Assembly: GCF_900625095.1 (NCBI RefSeq)
Contig: NZ_LR130760.1
Location: 3,014,090-3,078,089 of the forward strand
Length of the DNA stretch: 64,000 nucleotides
Origin: Acinetobacter ihumii
Lineage (GTDB): Bacteria; Pseudomonadota; Gammaproteobacteria; Pseudomonadales; Moraxellaceae
Direction: 5' to 3'
The stretch's first letter is position 1. The number at the start of each line of letters is the position of its first letter. Made by a program: the position numbers and the translations under genes. Positions 8,380 through 17,877 of this stretch are shown here, one piece after another. The notes beneath the pieces are model-generated. The model had not been told where the DNA came from and made no database searches. It saw only the letters and a list, made by a program, of their open reading frames with translations.

Positions 8380-9936
8380 ATGCCAAGGTTAAGTTTTTTA
8401 ACATGTGCAATATGTGCATGTTTAAATGTAAGTGCGGTTTATGCAGCATCTGGACTGACTTCTATGTCTGATTCAGAACTTGCTGCAACACAAGGTCAAG
8501 CTCTAATGAGCTTGTCATATATTGCTCCCAACGACAGTACAAATTTAGAAAAATTAAGAGATAGCAGTAGTAATATTGGCTTTTATCGATTGGGTATGGA
8601 GGCAAAAGTAGAGCTCAATGCAAACATTGCTAATCTACAGCTAGGCTGTGGTGGGGCAAATGGTGCTGGTGGCTGTGATATTGATATTAAAAATGTTTCA
8701 CTTAGTGGCTTAAATGATGGTACGGTAACTAGTGGGGCGCAATTAGGTAGTCCAACATTTAACAATCCCAGAGCATCAACCAGTGCTCAAATCACAAATC
8801 CTTTTCTTGAGTTTGCCATTAAGAATCCGCAAACAGCTGCTACACGTCAAATCACTGGGTTTCGATTAAGTGCGGAAGCGATAGAGGGTCTGTTAAGCTT
8901 AGGTCTAGATAATAATAACTTTACAACCTCAACGGATGGTATTCAAAGCTTAAGTGGATACCTACAATTAGCTAATTTGAGCGGTCAAGTGACGACTGCC
9001 GCATCGACTTTTGGTGTTAACGATAATGCTAATTGTGCAGCCATTGTTGGGATGCCCAATGGTACATGTCAAGCAATTGCTGGGAAATTAAATTCAACGA
9101 TTGGTGGCCAGCGTGATTTTGTAAGTTATACTGGGGCTGGAAGCACTGATACTAAGGGTATTTCTGTACCCAGTATGACTGTACCATTTACTAAAAATAC
9201 TACTTCAGTCATTACAGGGAATCGGATGACAGCAGCAGTAGTAAATAATATTAATGTTTCTATTCCTCATATTGCATTAGATTGTGCCAATTCAGATCGC
9301 GCAAGTGCATCAGCATGTGGAAACCTCCCGACTGGTAACTTTGTGAATCAATTGGCTGTAGATTTAGTTAATTATAAAAAATATAATACGGGTGAAAGTG
9401 TTGCACCTAATGGTAACAGCGCTAGTTGTATTGAAGTATTTTGGATATGTGCTGTTTCTTCTGCCAAGTTTCAGATGGCATCTGGTTCCACATTAGATGG
9501 GTTAAATCTTAATGTTACATTCTCTGAAGCACTCAATATGTTTCATAATATTCCTTTAAGAGGCACAGGTGGTTATCTTGCACTCCAAAGCCAGACACTG
9601 CGATGGCCTGGTGCGAATAGTGATGATATTGCGCAAAAGGGTTGGTGGTTGTCCTTTAAAGATCCTATTGACTTAGGGTATTTAACGTCTACAAATTCAG
9701 CAGATATTTCTGCAGTGTTGCCTCAGGTTGCGGGATTTATTACACAGTCGTTAATGAATGGTAGTGATATTCCTATTAGTCTCCTTGATGGTTTGGGTGC
9801 AGCAACTAATAATGCTATTAAAAAGCAACTCAATATTGATGTAAGTAGCCAAACAGCAAATCTAACTTTAAGTAACTTGCAACTAACTTCTCAATATTTA
9901 AAAAGTAATTGTTATGGTAGCTTAAAATTTTGTTAA
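8380..9936 (+). CDS. Secreted Fil/DUF6160-like protein, paralogue 1
   Basis: A 518-residue protein with a Sec signal peptide (cleavage after VYA, about residue 22). Immediately after it comes the family motif MSDSELAATQGQALMSLSYIA. A second block, NIGFYRLGMEAKVELNANI followed by LGCGGANGAGGCDIDI, and the C-terminal NCYGSLKFC are shared with the next gene. The remainder is Asn/Ser/Thr-rich and looks like beta-structured surface protein. Relatives in Acinetobacter are called Fil or pilus assembly proteins, but there is no usher, chaperone or donor-strand feature here, so the true role is unknown. GGAG precedes the ATG. First of six related genes in a row; a hairpin follows it. Confidence 0.88.
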   Translation: MPRLSFLTCAICACLNVSAVYAASGLTSMSDSELAATQGQALMSLSYIAPNDSTNLEKLRDSSSNIGFYRLGMEAKVELNANIANLQLGCGGANGAGGCDIDIKNVSLSGLNDGTVTSGAQLGSPTFNNPRASTSAQITNPFLEFAIKNPQTAATRQITGFRLSAEAIEGLLSLGLDNNNFTTSTDGIQSLSGYLQLANLSGQVTTAASTFGVNDNANCAAIVGMPNGTCQAIAGKLNSTIGGQRDFVSYTGAGSTDTKGISVPSMTVPFTKNTTSVITGNRMTAAVVNNINVSIPHIALDCANSDRASASACGNLPTGNFVNQLAVDLVNYKKYNTGESVAPNGNSASCIEVFWICAVSSAKFQMASGSTLDGLNLNVTFSEALNMFHNIPLRGTGGYLALQSQTLRWPGANSDDIAQKGWWLSFKDPIDLGYLTSTNSADISAVLPQVAGFITQSLMNGSDIPISLLDGLGAATNNAIKKQLNIDVSSQTANLTLSNLQLTSQYLKSNCYGSLKFC

Positions 9937-10435
9937 GTGTTGGTTAGTGTAAGCGTTATAATATATTTTGCTGAATAATGAGTAATCACATGCAAGCTAA
10001 AGCATTCTTTGGTATATATCTTTAGCTTGTTACTTTTAATAGCATATTTTATTGAATAATTACAGTTATGATGCTCAATAGTTAACTTGTACATTTGAAT
10101 CCATGTACTGTTAAATACAGAATCTTTTTTGCCTTTTAAGGTTTCATTGCTTAAATTATAGTTACAAATAAGTCATACCATTTATGTTGAATAATAAATA
10201 AATTTTAGTTGCTTATGTGGGTTTTAATCTATTAATTCTTTTTTTAAAGCTCCATGATTTTTCATCTCTTTTATATTTTTGTAAAAATAATATTAAAACA
10301 TTGTAATTTTCACACAATTTAATAGAGAATTAATACAATCAAATATAAAAATCTACTGAAATTGATAAAAATCATATCGATTTTTTGAAAATTTTGTTGA
10401 CAGGAAAGTCAAATAACCAGTGAAAAGGAATGTTT
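9937..10435. other. Long AT-rich gap between paralogues 1 and 2
   Basis: About 500 bases without a credible ORF. It contains the terminator of the upstream gene and probably the promoter of the next. The last 200 bases are extremely AT-rich, as if curved or regulator-bound DNA. I recognise no RNA gene. Confidence 0.4.
9994..10037 (+). terminator. Probable terminator of secreted paralogue 1
   Basis: Perfect 9-base arms AAGCTAAAG (9994-10002) and CTTTAGCTT (10020-10028) are followed by GTTACTTTT. The loop is long (17 bases), which lowers confidence. Confidence 0.6.
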
Positions 10436-11731
10436 ATGAGCGGCTATAAAAAAAACATAACATGTTGCATTTTCTGTATTAGCTTAGTCTCTAGCTTAAG
10501 TACAACACACGCCCAAATTGTGGCTTTGGATGATAAGGAACTAAGAAATACACAAGGTCAAGGTCTGATGACACTCTCCTATATTTCTCCGAATGATCCA
10601 CAAAATAAAAATGTGGGGAGTAATATTGGATTTTATAAACTGGGTATGGAGGCTCAGGTTGACTTAAATGCCAATATCCGCAAATTGCAATTGGGCTGTG
10701 GTGGAGTAAATGGTGCAGGAAGCTGTGATATTGATATTGATTATCTAAGCTTAAGTGGCATTTCAGATACAAGCACTGGAAGGGCAAGTTCGTCAGCCAC
10801 AATTACCAATCCATTTATTGAGTTTGCAATTAAGAATCCGAATTCTGCTTCAACGCGTGAAGTCAGTGGATTCCGTTTAAGTGCTGAATCGATACAGGGC
10901 TTGCTTACATTTGGTCTAGAAAATGGAGATGCGAAAAGTGGTATCAACTCTTTTAGTGGTTATATGGTCACTAAAGATACTACAGGCACAGTAAATACAG
11001 GTGCAGTGAATTCTGGATTGACGCAAAGTAGTTTAAATCAGGCGATAACGGGTAAAATTAGAAGTTCAGATGGTCTTGTTACTGGAAACTTTACCTCTTC
11101 AGACTATAATTTAACGTTGAGTTCAGCATCTGGTTCTTTGTCACTTCCATCTCAAGTAATTACTGGTAAACGTATTACAACTGCAAACTTAACAGGAACA
11201 GCGGTAGTTAGTGGTATTCAATTAGGTGGTACAGTTAATGCCGATGCAAAAGTATATGGCTTCATCCCTGTGTCTATTTCAGGTACTTTAAATGGCACTG
11301 TAAATAATTTAGGTGTTGATGTAGCTGTTAATGAAGATTTGGGATACTTTCATAAAGTGAACTTAAATGGTACAGCTGCGTCACTTTCCATGCAGAAACA
11401 AAACTTAATTTGGACGAATGCGAAATCAACAGCGCAAACTGGATGGTGGTTAGAGCTCTCAAATCCTATTGATATTGGAGATGTGTCACCCGCTAAAACT
11501 GTGACTATTACTTCAGATGTAGTGAAGCAGACGTTGACTCAAGTGAGTAGTTATTTAACAAGTAATCCGATTAATTGTGGTTTACTCGCAACTACTTGCC
11601 TAGCTGGTACTATTAATACGGGAACTGTTGATTTATCTAATTCATCCTCGGTATCAATGGGATTGACGAATCTAGTCCTGACCAATCAAAATTTTGCTCC
11701 AAATTGTTATGGCAATTTAAAATTCTGTTAA
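10436..11731 (+). CDS. Secreted Fil/DUF6160-like protein, paralogue 2
   Basis: A 431-residue close paralogue of the preceding protein. It has a signal peptide ending in THA, then VALDDKELRNTQGQGLMTLSYI, then NIGFYKLGMEAQVDLNANI and LGCGGVNGAGSCDIDI, and ends in NCYGNLKFC. The central part is shorter and more divergent than in paralogue 1, as expected for fast-evolving surface-exposed sequence. The upstream ATG at 10430 touches the AAAGGA ribosome-binding site, so the ATG at 10436, with six-base spacing, is the better start. Separated by long gaps on both sides, it is probably its own transcription unit. Function is not known; the protein should be periplasmic, outer membrane or extracellular. 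Confidence 0.88.
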   Translation: MSGYKKNITCCIFCISLVSSLSTTHAQIVALDDKELRNTQGQGLMTLSYISPNDPQNKNVGSNIGFYKLGMEAQVDLNANIRKLQLGCGGVNGAGSCDIDIDYLSLSGISDTSTGRASSSATITNPFIEFAIKNPNSASTREVSGFRLSAESIQGLLTFGLENGDAKSGINSFSGYMVTKDTTGTVNTGAVNSGLTQSSLNQAITGKIRSSDGLVTGNFTSSDYNLTLSSASGSLSLPSQVITGKRITTANLTGTAVVSGIQLGGTVNADAKVYGFIPVSISGTLNGTVNNLGVDVAVNEDLGYFHKVNLNGTAASLSMQKQNLIWTNAKSTAQTGWWLELSNPIDIGDVSPAKTVTITSDVVKQTLTQVSSYLTSNPINCGLLATTCLAGTINTGTVDLSNSSSVSMGLTNLVLTNQNFAPNCYGNLKFC

Positions 11732-11900
11732 TTTTGGTCATTTAAAATTTGTAAGTAAAGCGTTTGATGGTGTATCTCTCAAGTTTGTTCTCTATTTTCA
11801 TTTATCGGAAAAGTTTTTTTTTACACGTTTTTTTTTGCATTTGAGTAATTAATACGCATAATAGAAAGTGAGTAAAGGTTGGCAAATCCAGCAAAATTTT

Positions 11901-11921
11901 CTTAAGCTCGGAATGCTTAAG
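11901..11921. repeat. Small hairpin upstream of paralogue 3
   Basis: CTTAAGC and GCTTAAG arms flank a seven-base loop about 60 bases before the start of the next gene. There is no T tract, so it is more likely a 5' leader hairpin or operator than a terminator. Confidence 0.4.
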
Positions 11922-11980
11922 TAAGCTCATGAATGTATAGAAAAAGAAATATGATGCGGAGCATCGTATAAAGGATGGTC

Positions 11981-13417
11981 ATGATGACGGCAATTACTTA
12001 TACGGTAAATTTAAAAAAAACCGTTTTAGCAAGCGTAATTGGCTTATTCTTAAGTCAATCTGGTTTTGCTCTGCAAGAAATTTCTGATGATGGTTTAAGT
12101 CAGACCACTGGAGAAGGAATTGCATTGCTTCCTACAGAATTTTCTTTTCAGTTAAATGGAGCAAACAGTATAGCAAGTACTTTTACGTCTAAAGTTGATG
12201 TTGCAGATAATAGTAATCCTGGAACAGGATATTTACATATTATTCCTGTAGGTCCTTTAAGCTCAACCATCCAAACCTACAATCAGACAGGAGCTAATAA
12301 AATAGGTAAAGCTGATATTTACCTTTATGGATTAGCACTTTCGAAAAACGATAATAATGTAAATACAAGATATAGTGGACAAAATATTTCAAGTTGGGGA
12401 ACTGCTGCAAATCCGTGGGTACTCAAAGTATTGACAGCTCAAAATATTCCTAACTTCGCAGGGACAAATAAACCTGTGAGTTATTTAACATATGAAGCTC
12501 CCTTATATGACAAAAATGTTTATTCAAATCCCGCGACTGCACCCGATGACTATAATTTAAAACTAGGATTATGGTTGGATGCGTTTGTACGTGATCCAAG
12601 CAAAGTCGAAGGAGATGCTGCTGAGTTCTGTTTAAATGGTGCTACTGATTGTAAAACCAATACTAATAATTTACGTGCGAATAGATTACGTTTACAAGGC
12701 GTTTGGAATGGTTTAAGCATCAATGGAAGTAATCTTAAATTATTCCAAACCTTAGATGGTTCAAGTATATCGGGTTATAACAATACATTAGGTCTCGCTG
12801 GTTTATTACGTTTTAATAGCTTGAGCTCAATCTCTACTACTGGGAATATTATTAAAAACACAAGTAGTGAAGATGGTGTTTTACGTTTGAGTACGCGAGA
12901 GGCTGCTGCAAGTCCGAATCTTGATAAACTTATTAATACGCCAGCAATCGATGGAGGGGCTGTCCCTACATTTAATGCCGAAGAAGGGCTTTATTTATAT
13001 AATCCACATATTAATCTTGCTTTAGGTAGTTTATATCAACCTGTTGTTTTAGGAGTGGCTGATGATGGAAAAAATATTGTTCTTGAAGTGACACGAATTC
13101 CTAATGTGGCAGCAGTTTATAACCAGATTTATACGAATTATAGTGATCTTTCTAGTAGTACTTATTTAGGGTCAACTTGTAGCCAATTTGAATGCGGTAC
13201 TTCTGGAACAAACGCCCGTAATCCGACGCATAGCAGTATCACGATTGGTGATGTAGCTTATAACACGACGACGAAATCTATTTCAGCGGATACCTCTGCT
13301 AATGTAAAAGGTATTACATTTAAAGATGGCGCTGGTGGCAGTTCTGTAAATTTAGGGTCTGCTGCGATTGATGGTGTGCTTATTCAGCATATGAAAATTA
13401 CAACAAAAGGGCTGTAG
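11981..13417 (+). CDS. Secreted Fil-like protein, paralogue 3
   Basis: About 478 residues. The signal peptide ends at GFA and is followed by LQEISDDGLSQTTGEGIALLPTEFSF, a variant of the shared motif with GEG in place of GQ. The body contains NTP-like repeats of beta-structure, GTGYLHIIPVGPLS, and late segments such as VNLGSAAIDGVLIQHMKITTKGL. It has few cysteines, in CLNGATDC and CSQFEC. An ATG at 11975 lies inside the AAGGA ribosome-binding site; the ATGs at 11981 and 11984 are better spaced, and I chose the first. It is followed after 10 bases by the next paralogue and probably heads an operon with the following two genes. Function is unknown. Confidence 0.85.
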   Translation: MMTAITYTVNLKKTVLASVIGLFLSQSGFALQEISDDGLSQTTGEGIALLPTEFSFQLNGANSIASTFTSKVDVADNSNPGTGYLHIIPVGPLSSTIQTYNQTGANKIGKADIYLYGLALSKNDNNVNTRYSGQNISSWGTAANPWVLKVLTAQNIPNFAGTNKPVSYLTYEAPLYDKNVYSNPATAPDDYNLKLGLWLDAFVRDPSKVEGDAAEFCLNGATDCKTNTNNLRANRLRLQGVWNGLSINGSNLKLFQTLDGSSISGYNNTLGLAGLLRFNSLSSISTTGNIIKNTSSEDGVLRLSTREAAASPNLDKLINTPAIDGGAVPTFNAEEGLYLYNPHINLALGSLYQPVVLGVADDGKNIVLEVTRIPNVAAVYNQIYTNYSDLSSSTYLGSTCSQFECGTSGTNARNPTHSSITIGDVAYNTTTKSISADTSANVKGITFKDGAGGSSVNLGSAAIDGVLIQHMKITTKGL

Positions 13418-13427
13418 GAGTTTAAAT

Positions 13428-14105
13428 ATGCAAAAAATTATTTTAAGTTTGGCATTTTTAATTTCATTACAAAGCCATGCAGCCTTGGAAGCTTTAAATA
13501 ATATTGAACTACAAAAAATTGAGGGTCAGGCTGGTGCTGATATTTCATTAAAAGTAACGCTAAATCAAAATGCTACAGGTCAGTTTGATACGAATTTATG
13601 TTCTGATTTGCGTTATTGTCGTTTAGCAATAAATTTAAATAACATAGGTAGTGAGGCAGGTGGTGATAGAAAATGGCTGGTATTCAAAGGAATACAGGGA
13701 GCAATTAATATTCAGAAGCTTGGCTTAGATGGTGCTGATTTAAAATACAATAATAAAAGTGGAACTGAAATTGTAAAACCTGCCATTCAGCTCGGATCGA
13801 AGTATGATAGTCCTATTCTTTTTCGTGATTTCGGTTTCGATACGATGTCAATTGAAACAGATGCAGGAACAGGTGATGTGAATGCCGGTTATTTGGCAAA
13901 TTCTAATGGAGGTGCGCAGGTTACTCAAAGTGGTAATCCCTCGGTTGTACTCAGTGATAATCGCTATTCGAATGGTAAATATATAGTTTCTGGATATGAC
14001 AATGGTAGAGAGGTTGGTTTTACAGGAATGAAACTGACTGGAAATTTAGCTCTAAACGGAAAAATGATGATCTTTAGTTGTGACTCAAGCCATCCACGTT
14101 GCTAA
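13428..14105 (+). CDS. Small secreted Fil-like protein, paralogue 4
   Basis: A 225-residue protein, the smallest of the set. The signal peptide ends at SHA, then LEALNNIELQKIEGQAGADISLKVTL carries the shared motif. It contains a disulfide candidate pair (CSDLRYC) and ends with CDSSHPRC, so four cysteines may form two bonds. Midway the segment KWLVFKGIQGAINIQKLGLDGADLKY suggests beta strands. The gene starts 10 bases after paralogue 3 with TAGGAG as ribosome-binding site and is 37 bases ahead of paralogue 5, so the three are probably co-transcribed. It could be a subunit or accessory factor of a surface assembly; that is inference. Confidence 0.86.
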   Translation: MQKIILSLAFLISLQSHAALEALNNIELQKIEGQAGADISLKVTLNQNATGQFDTNLCSDLRYCRLAINLNNIGSEAGGDRKWLVFKGIQGAINIQKLGLDGADLKYNNKSGTEIVKPAIQLGSKYDSPILFRDFGFDTMSIETDAGTGDVNAGYLANSNGGAQVTQSGNPSVVLSDNRYSNGKYIVSGYDNGREVGFTGMKLTGNLALNGKMMIFSCDSSHPRC

Positions 14106-14142
14106 AGCTAAATATTAAGGAATCCAATAAAAGGAATTTGAA

Positions 14143-16596
14143 ATGAAACAAGTAGCAAAACAACAAAAAGAATTTCTATTAAGTTTGCTTACTGCCAGTA
14201 TTCTATTTTCAATGCAAAACAGCTTTGCCATGCAAGTGATGAACGACAATGATATGCGGGCAGTGGATGGTCAAGATGGAGTAGTCGCTGAAGTCAGTTA
14301 TGGATCAGTTGGTTTTGATCAGCTTTATTGGGATGATAAATCTGGCAGTTCATCTACAGCTAACACACAAGAGAACTTAAGAGCAAGTTTAACTGGAGTC
14401 AAAATAACAACAGCAAATGTAAGCCAACCTAACATTACTTTAAAAATGAACGCAGGTAGCTTGGCAAATGGTTCAAAAACAGGACTGGATTTAGACGTTG
14501 CTGCGAATTTAGGGACAATTCAAGCTGATAAATTTACTTTATGTAAATCTACAGACTCACTCTCTAGCTGTAGTGCCGCTCCTTCTTTTGGTAAATTAGC
14601 CATACAAAACACTCAAAATACACCAATTAGCCTTCACATGATTACTGCGGATGGTTTGTTTAGTAAAGCAGGTTTTTCCTCACTTGACTTAGGGATTAAA
14701 GGATTAGATATTAGTTTGAGCCAAAAAGATGTTGGTTCATCTTATAATGCCCTGATTATGAATGACTTTAATTTTAACTTTGGTGCTAAGGGATATATGT
14801 ATGTTGATCCAACTGAGGGACTAGTCTTACGTACTAATCCAGTCAGTGGTAGTGGAGCAACAGATATCGGTTATGTTGATTTTAAAAGAGACGCAAATAA
14901 TAAACCAGGTTTGAATCTTGAGTTTATGATGCAGCCAAATGTCGGTAATAACGGAACCGATGTAAACGCAAGTTCTGCCAAGGGGATTTTACGTGCTGGT
15001 GCAAATGGACGAATGATCAATGGTGTATTACAGTTACGCGGAACCAAAGATACAGCAAGTACAATTTTAGGAGCCACACCAAATGGTAATTCGATTGCTG
15101 GAGATACTGGCCTAGCATTTCGTTTAAATGGTGAGTTTACGAGTGACCGTGATAATCTATCTGGTGTTGAAGCAACGAGTTTGGAGTTAGGTGGGGCTGG
15201 TAATCAAACCTATGGGCTTAGATTTTCTAATATTACTCCTTTACAAACCCGTAAAAATATTGATGTAAATGGTAACCCTGTCGCATCTTTAAATGGACAG
15301 TCATTTTCAAATTTAACTGCATTGAATGCTGATCATGCTGGTTTAAATATGGATGGAATTTACTTTAATTTGGTCAATGCAAATCAAATAAAGCTTCCCG
15401 AAAACTCTGCATTTACAGCCACAACATTGGGTCAGAGTGGTACACATTTAGTCAGTGCTGCAGACTATATTCAAAATTTATCAACCAATAATACGCCTTA
15501 CACTGTTTTAGCCATTCGTGGCATGAACTTCGCAGCTTTGTCACGTCGTGGTCAATTTATATATACAGATTCAGGTGGAGTGGTAAATCCTGTATCTACT
15601 ACAACTAAATGGGGCTTGGGTTTACCAATTTACAATCTCAATGCAAATTTTGCATTTAGTCCACGTGTGACTACAGGTGCTGTAAGTGAAACAAGTTCGG
15701 ATTATATCGTGACAAAGAGTGGAGATACATATACTCAAACAGCATTATCTGGATCACAACGTATCGGATTTAGTGGTTCTATTAGTACCCAAGGTGTGAG
15801 TGCAGACGGCTCAAAATCCACTTCGATTCTTCTAATTGATGGTGGGAATAATACCAACGATTCTCTAGGTAATGGGAACTATAATCCAACGGATTATTAT
15901 ATTGGTCTTCGTAATATCGATATGCTACTGAATGGTACAGGAAGCATGGGGTTTGAAAACGGCAGGATCAATGTCAGTATGCCAAAGCTTCTAATGGCAA
16001 TGTCTGCGCAATTAGCAGCAGGTTATTTACCTGGAGCCAAATATAAAACATGTCCGACAGGAGCCAATGCGAGTGGATGCTATGCTGTATCTAACAGTTT
16101 TACTCAGCCTTTTGATGTACTTACAGGTATAAAGATAAGACTTGCAGGAGCTGCAAATTTTTCGATTATTCCTCTTTCGCTTTCTGCATCTGATTATAAT
16201 AATGATGGCACACCAAAGGATGGTAAAAATGCTTTAAATTTTATTGGTCTTTTAAAATTAAGCAAAGATTTAGCCAACAATAATTCGATTCAAATCGTAG
16301 ATCCTATTGATGGTTCTACATTTGGGCTTGATAATATGACAGGGACAATTGGCTTTGATAATAAGTTAGTCGTAAATAAAGATAATGTTGGATTTAACTT
16401 TGGATTTAACTTTAATCCTGCAAAAACACCTGAGGAAGTTTTTCGAGTTAAAAATATTAATTTATATCCTGCTATTAAGGATAGTAATGGTGCAGTTACG
16501 GGGATTGGAGCTGGACAGCGTATTGGAGAGCTTGCAATTACTGGTGGACGTTTAACCAGTGAAATGAGAATTACGCCAAGAGATGGAGCATTTTAA
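14143..16596 (+). CDS. Large secreted Fil-like protein, paralogue 5
   Basis: An 817-residue secreted protein, the largest of the set. The signal peptide ends at SFA and is followed by MQVMNDNDMRAVDGQDGVVAEVSYG. The body is rich in Gly, Asn, Ser and Thr, with recurring strand-like units such as LDLGIKGLDISL, GSMGFENGRINVSMPKL and IGELAITGGRLTSEM. Cysteines are few and paired (CKSTDSLSSC, CPTGANASGC). There is no beta-barrel C-terminal Phe signature strong enough to call a porin, although the last residue is Phe. It starts with a well-spaced AAAGGA site and ends the probable three-gene operon. Outer-membrane or extracellular location is likely; function is unknown. Confidence 0.86.
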   Translation: MKQVAKQQKEFLLSLLTASILFSMQNSFAMQVMNDNDMRAVDGQDGVVAEVSYGSVGFDQLYWDDKSGSSSTANTQENLRASLTGVKITTANVSQPNITLKMNAGSLANGSKTGLDLDVAANLGTIQADKFTLCKSTDSLSSCSAAPSFGKLAIQNTQNTPISLHMITADGLFSKAGFSSLDLGIKGLDISLSQKDVGSSYNALIMNDFNFNFGAKGYMYVDPTEGLVLRTNPVSGSGATDIGYVDFKRDANNKPGLNLEFMMQPNVGNNGTDVNASSAKGILRAGANGRMINGVLQLRGTKDTASTILGATPNGNSIAGDTGLAFRLNGEFTSDRDNLSGVEATSLELGGAGNQTYGLRFSNITPLQTRKNIDVNGNPVASLNGQSFSNLTALNADHAGLNMDGIYFNLVNANQIKLPENSAFTATTLGQSGTHLVSAADYIQNLSTNNTPYTVLAIRGMNFAALSRRGQFIYTDSGGVVNPVSTTTKWGLGLPIYNLNANFAFSPRVTTGAVSETSSDYIVTKSGDTYTQTALSGSQRIGFSGSISTQGVSADGSKSTSILLIDGGNNTNDSLGNGNYNPTDYYIGLRNIDMLLNGTGSMGFENGRINVSMPKLLMAMSAQLAAGYLPGAKYKTCPTGANASGCYAVSNSFTQPFDVLTGIKIRLAGAANFSIIPLSLSASDYNNDGTPKDGKNALNFIGLLKLSKDLANNNSIQIVDPIDGSTFGLDNMTGTIGFDNKLVVNKDNVGFNFGFNFNPAKTPEEVFRVKNINLYPAIKDSNGAVTGIGAGQRIGELAITGGRLTSEMRITPRDGAF

Positions 16597-16818
16597 TATT
16601 CTGAAATATAAAAATTTAAGTAGTTAATAAGCTACTATGAGTGAAATATTACGAGTATATGGTGGGTTCTATTAAAAACTCATATGCATTGGTAGAATAT
16701 TGCAGAGCTTTAAAATTCTGTTAACGTACCTTTAGTCGGATATAGTCTTACATATACTCGAATTATTGTAATATGTGTAAGAAGTAACCAAATGATATTT
16801 GTCTTAAGGATTAGGACA

Positions 16819-17775
16819 ATGAAGAAAAACAAAATACTGGGATGTATAAGTCTATTTTGCTTTGCACCTCTTACACTGGCGATGCAGCCAATGGATGACC
16901 AGAGTCTGTCAGCAACGACGGGGCAGGATGGTATTAGCATTGGTGTAGGTGTCAATAAAGTCGAATTTAAACAGGTAGCTTTGATTGATAAAGATGGCAT
17001 AGCTGCGTCCACCACTTATAACAATCGTGCAAGTATGGTTGTTGCTGGGAGCAATGCAACGCCAGTGAGCTTAAATTTTATAGGTGGAAATTCTGATCCG
17101 ACTTTTAAAATAGTCATGGATACAGATGGTGGCGGCACAAATAAAGCGTTTGCAAACTTGGCAATCTCATTTGCAAATCAAATTTCAGGTTTAACCATTT
17201 CACCATTTTCTATTTATTTAGCAGGAACTAATTCAAGTTCAAGTTTTAACACTTCAAAATCTATTTTTACAGGAACAACTTTAAATAGTGATGTTAAAGA
17301 GTTACTTAGAGTCGGTAGTAACATTGATGTAAACTTTGTATCTGGTAATGCTCCTAAAATGAATATCCAACTTGGGAGTGCGCCACAAAGTCATATGATT
17401 CAATTTGGCGGGGCGATCAGCTCAATTTGTAATGGCGGCTGTCCCATTACTCTCGTATCAAATTATGTTGATACGCAAACTCCTGCTAATTCTTATTCAA
17501 CAGGCATTACTTTTGATCTAAGCCTAAAAGCAACAGATCAAACCAATGGATTTTCATTGAATGGTTTTTATGCAGGTATTGAATCAACTGGATTTGTTTT
17601 TGGTAACACTGGCACTTCAAATCAATTAAATGCGACCCTAAAGAATGTGACTTTGGGTGAGGCAGGTCAAAGTAATGCGAATGTCTTTAATGGCGTGCAA
17701 AATGGACCTATGGGTAATATAGGGGCAGTCGGTGCATCGGTTACCGATTTAAAGGTAAAAATCAGCGGGATGTAA
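16819..17775 (+). CDS. Secreted Fil-like protein, paralogue 6
   Basis: A 318-residue protein whose signal peptide ends at TLA, followed by MQPMDDQSLSATTGQDGISIGVGVNKVEF, the clearest copy of the shared motif. The segment after it, VALIDKDG, resembles the LYWDDKSG position of paralogue 5, so these two form a subgroup. The C terminus contains MGNIGAVGASVTDLKVKISGM, like the terminal strands of paralogue 3. The upstream in-frame codon at 16792 gives a poor N terminus; the ATG at 16819 follows AGGATTAGGAC and gives a proper signal peptide. It stands alone after a 220-base gap and directly precedes tRNA-Arg, which is on the other strand. Confidence 0.86.
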   Translation: MKKNKILGCISLFCFAPLTLAMQPMDDQSLSATTGQDGISIGVGVNKVEFKQVALIDKDGIAASTTYNNRASMVVAGSNATPVSLNFIGGNSDPTFKIVMDTDGGGTNKAFANLAISFANQISGLTISPFSIYLAGTNSSSSFNTSKSIFTGTTLNSDVKELLRVGSNIDVNFVSGNAPKMNIQLGSAPQSHMIQFGGAISSICNGGCPITLVSNYVDTQTPANSYSTGITFDLSLKATDQTNGFSLNGFYAGIESTGFVFGNTGTSNQLNATLKNVTLGEAGQSNANVFNGVQNGPMGNIGAVGASVTDLKVKISGM

Positions 17776-17783
17776 AAAGTTAA

Positions 17784-17859
17784 TGGTGCGCTCGGCGGGA
17801 CTCGAACCCACGTCGGTCACTTAGGAGGCAACTGCTCTATCCAGTTAAGCTACAAGCGC
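17784..17859 (-). tRNA. tRNA-Arg (anticodon CCU)
   Basis: Read on the minus strand this is a complete 76-base cloverleaf with encoded CCA. Acceptor arms are GCGCTTG and CGAGCGC (one G-U), the D loop contains AACTGGATAG, the anticodon loop is CTCCTAA with anticodon at 17823-17825, and the T loop is TTCGAGT. It reads AGG codons. No integrase or repeated tRNA end lies beside it, so it is not acting as a visible attachment site here. Confidence 0.96.
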
Positions 17860-17877
17860 ATAATTTTATGATTATAA

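Noticed and set aside
10491..10947. Two frames antisense to secreted paralogue 2
   Set aside because: They are shadows of the plus-strand gene; codon positions and composition favour the plus-strand frame.
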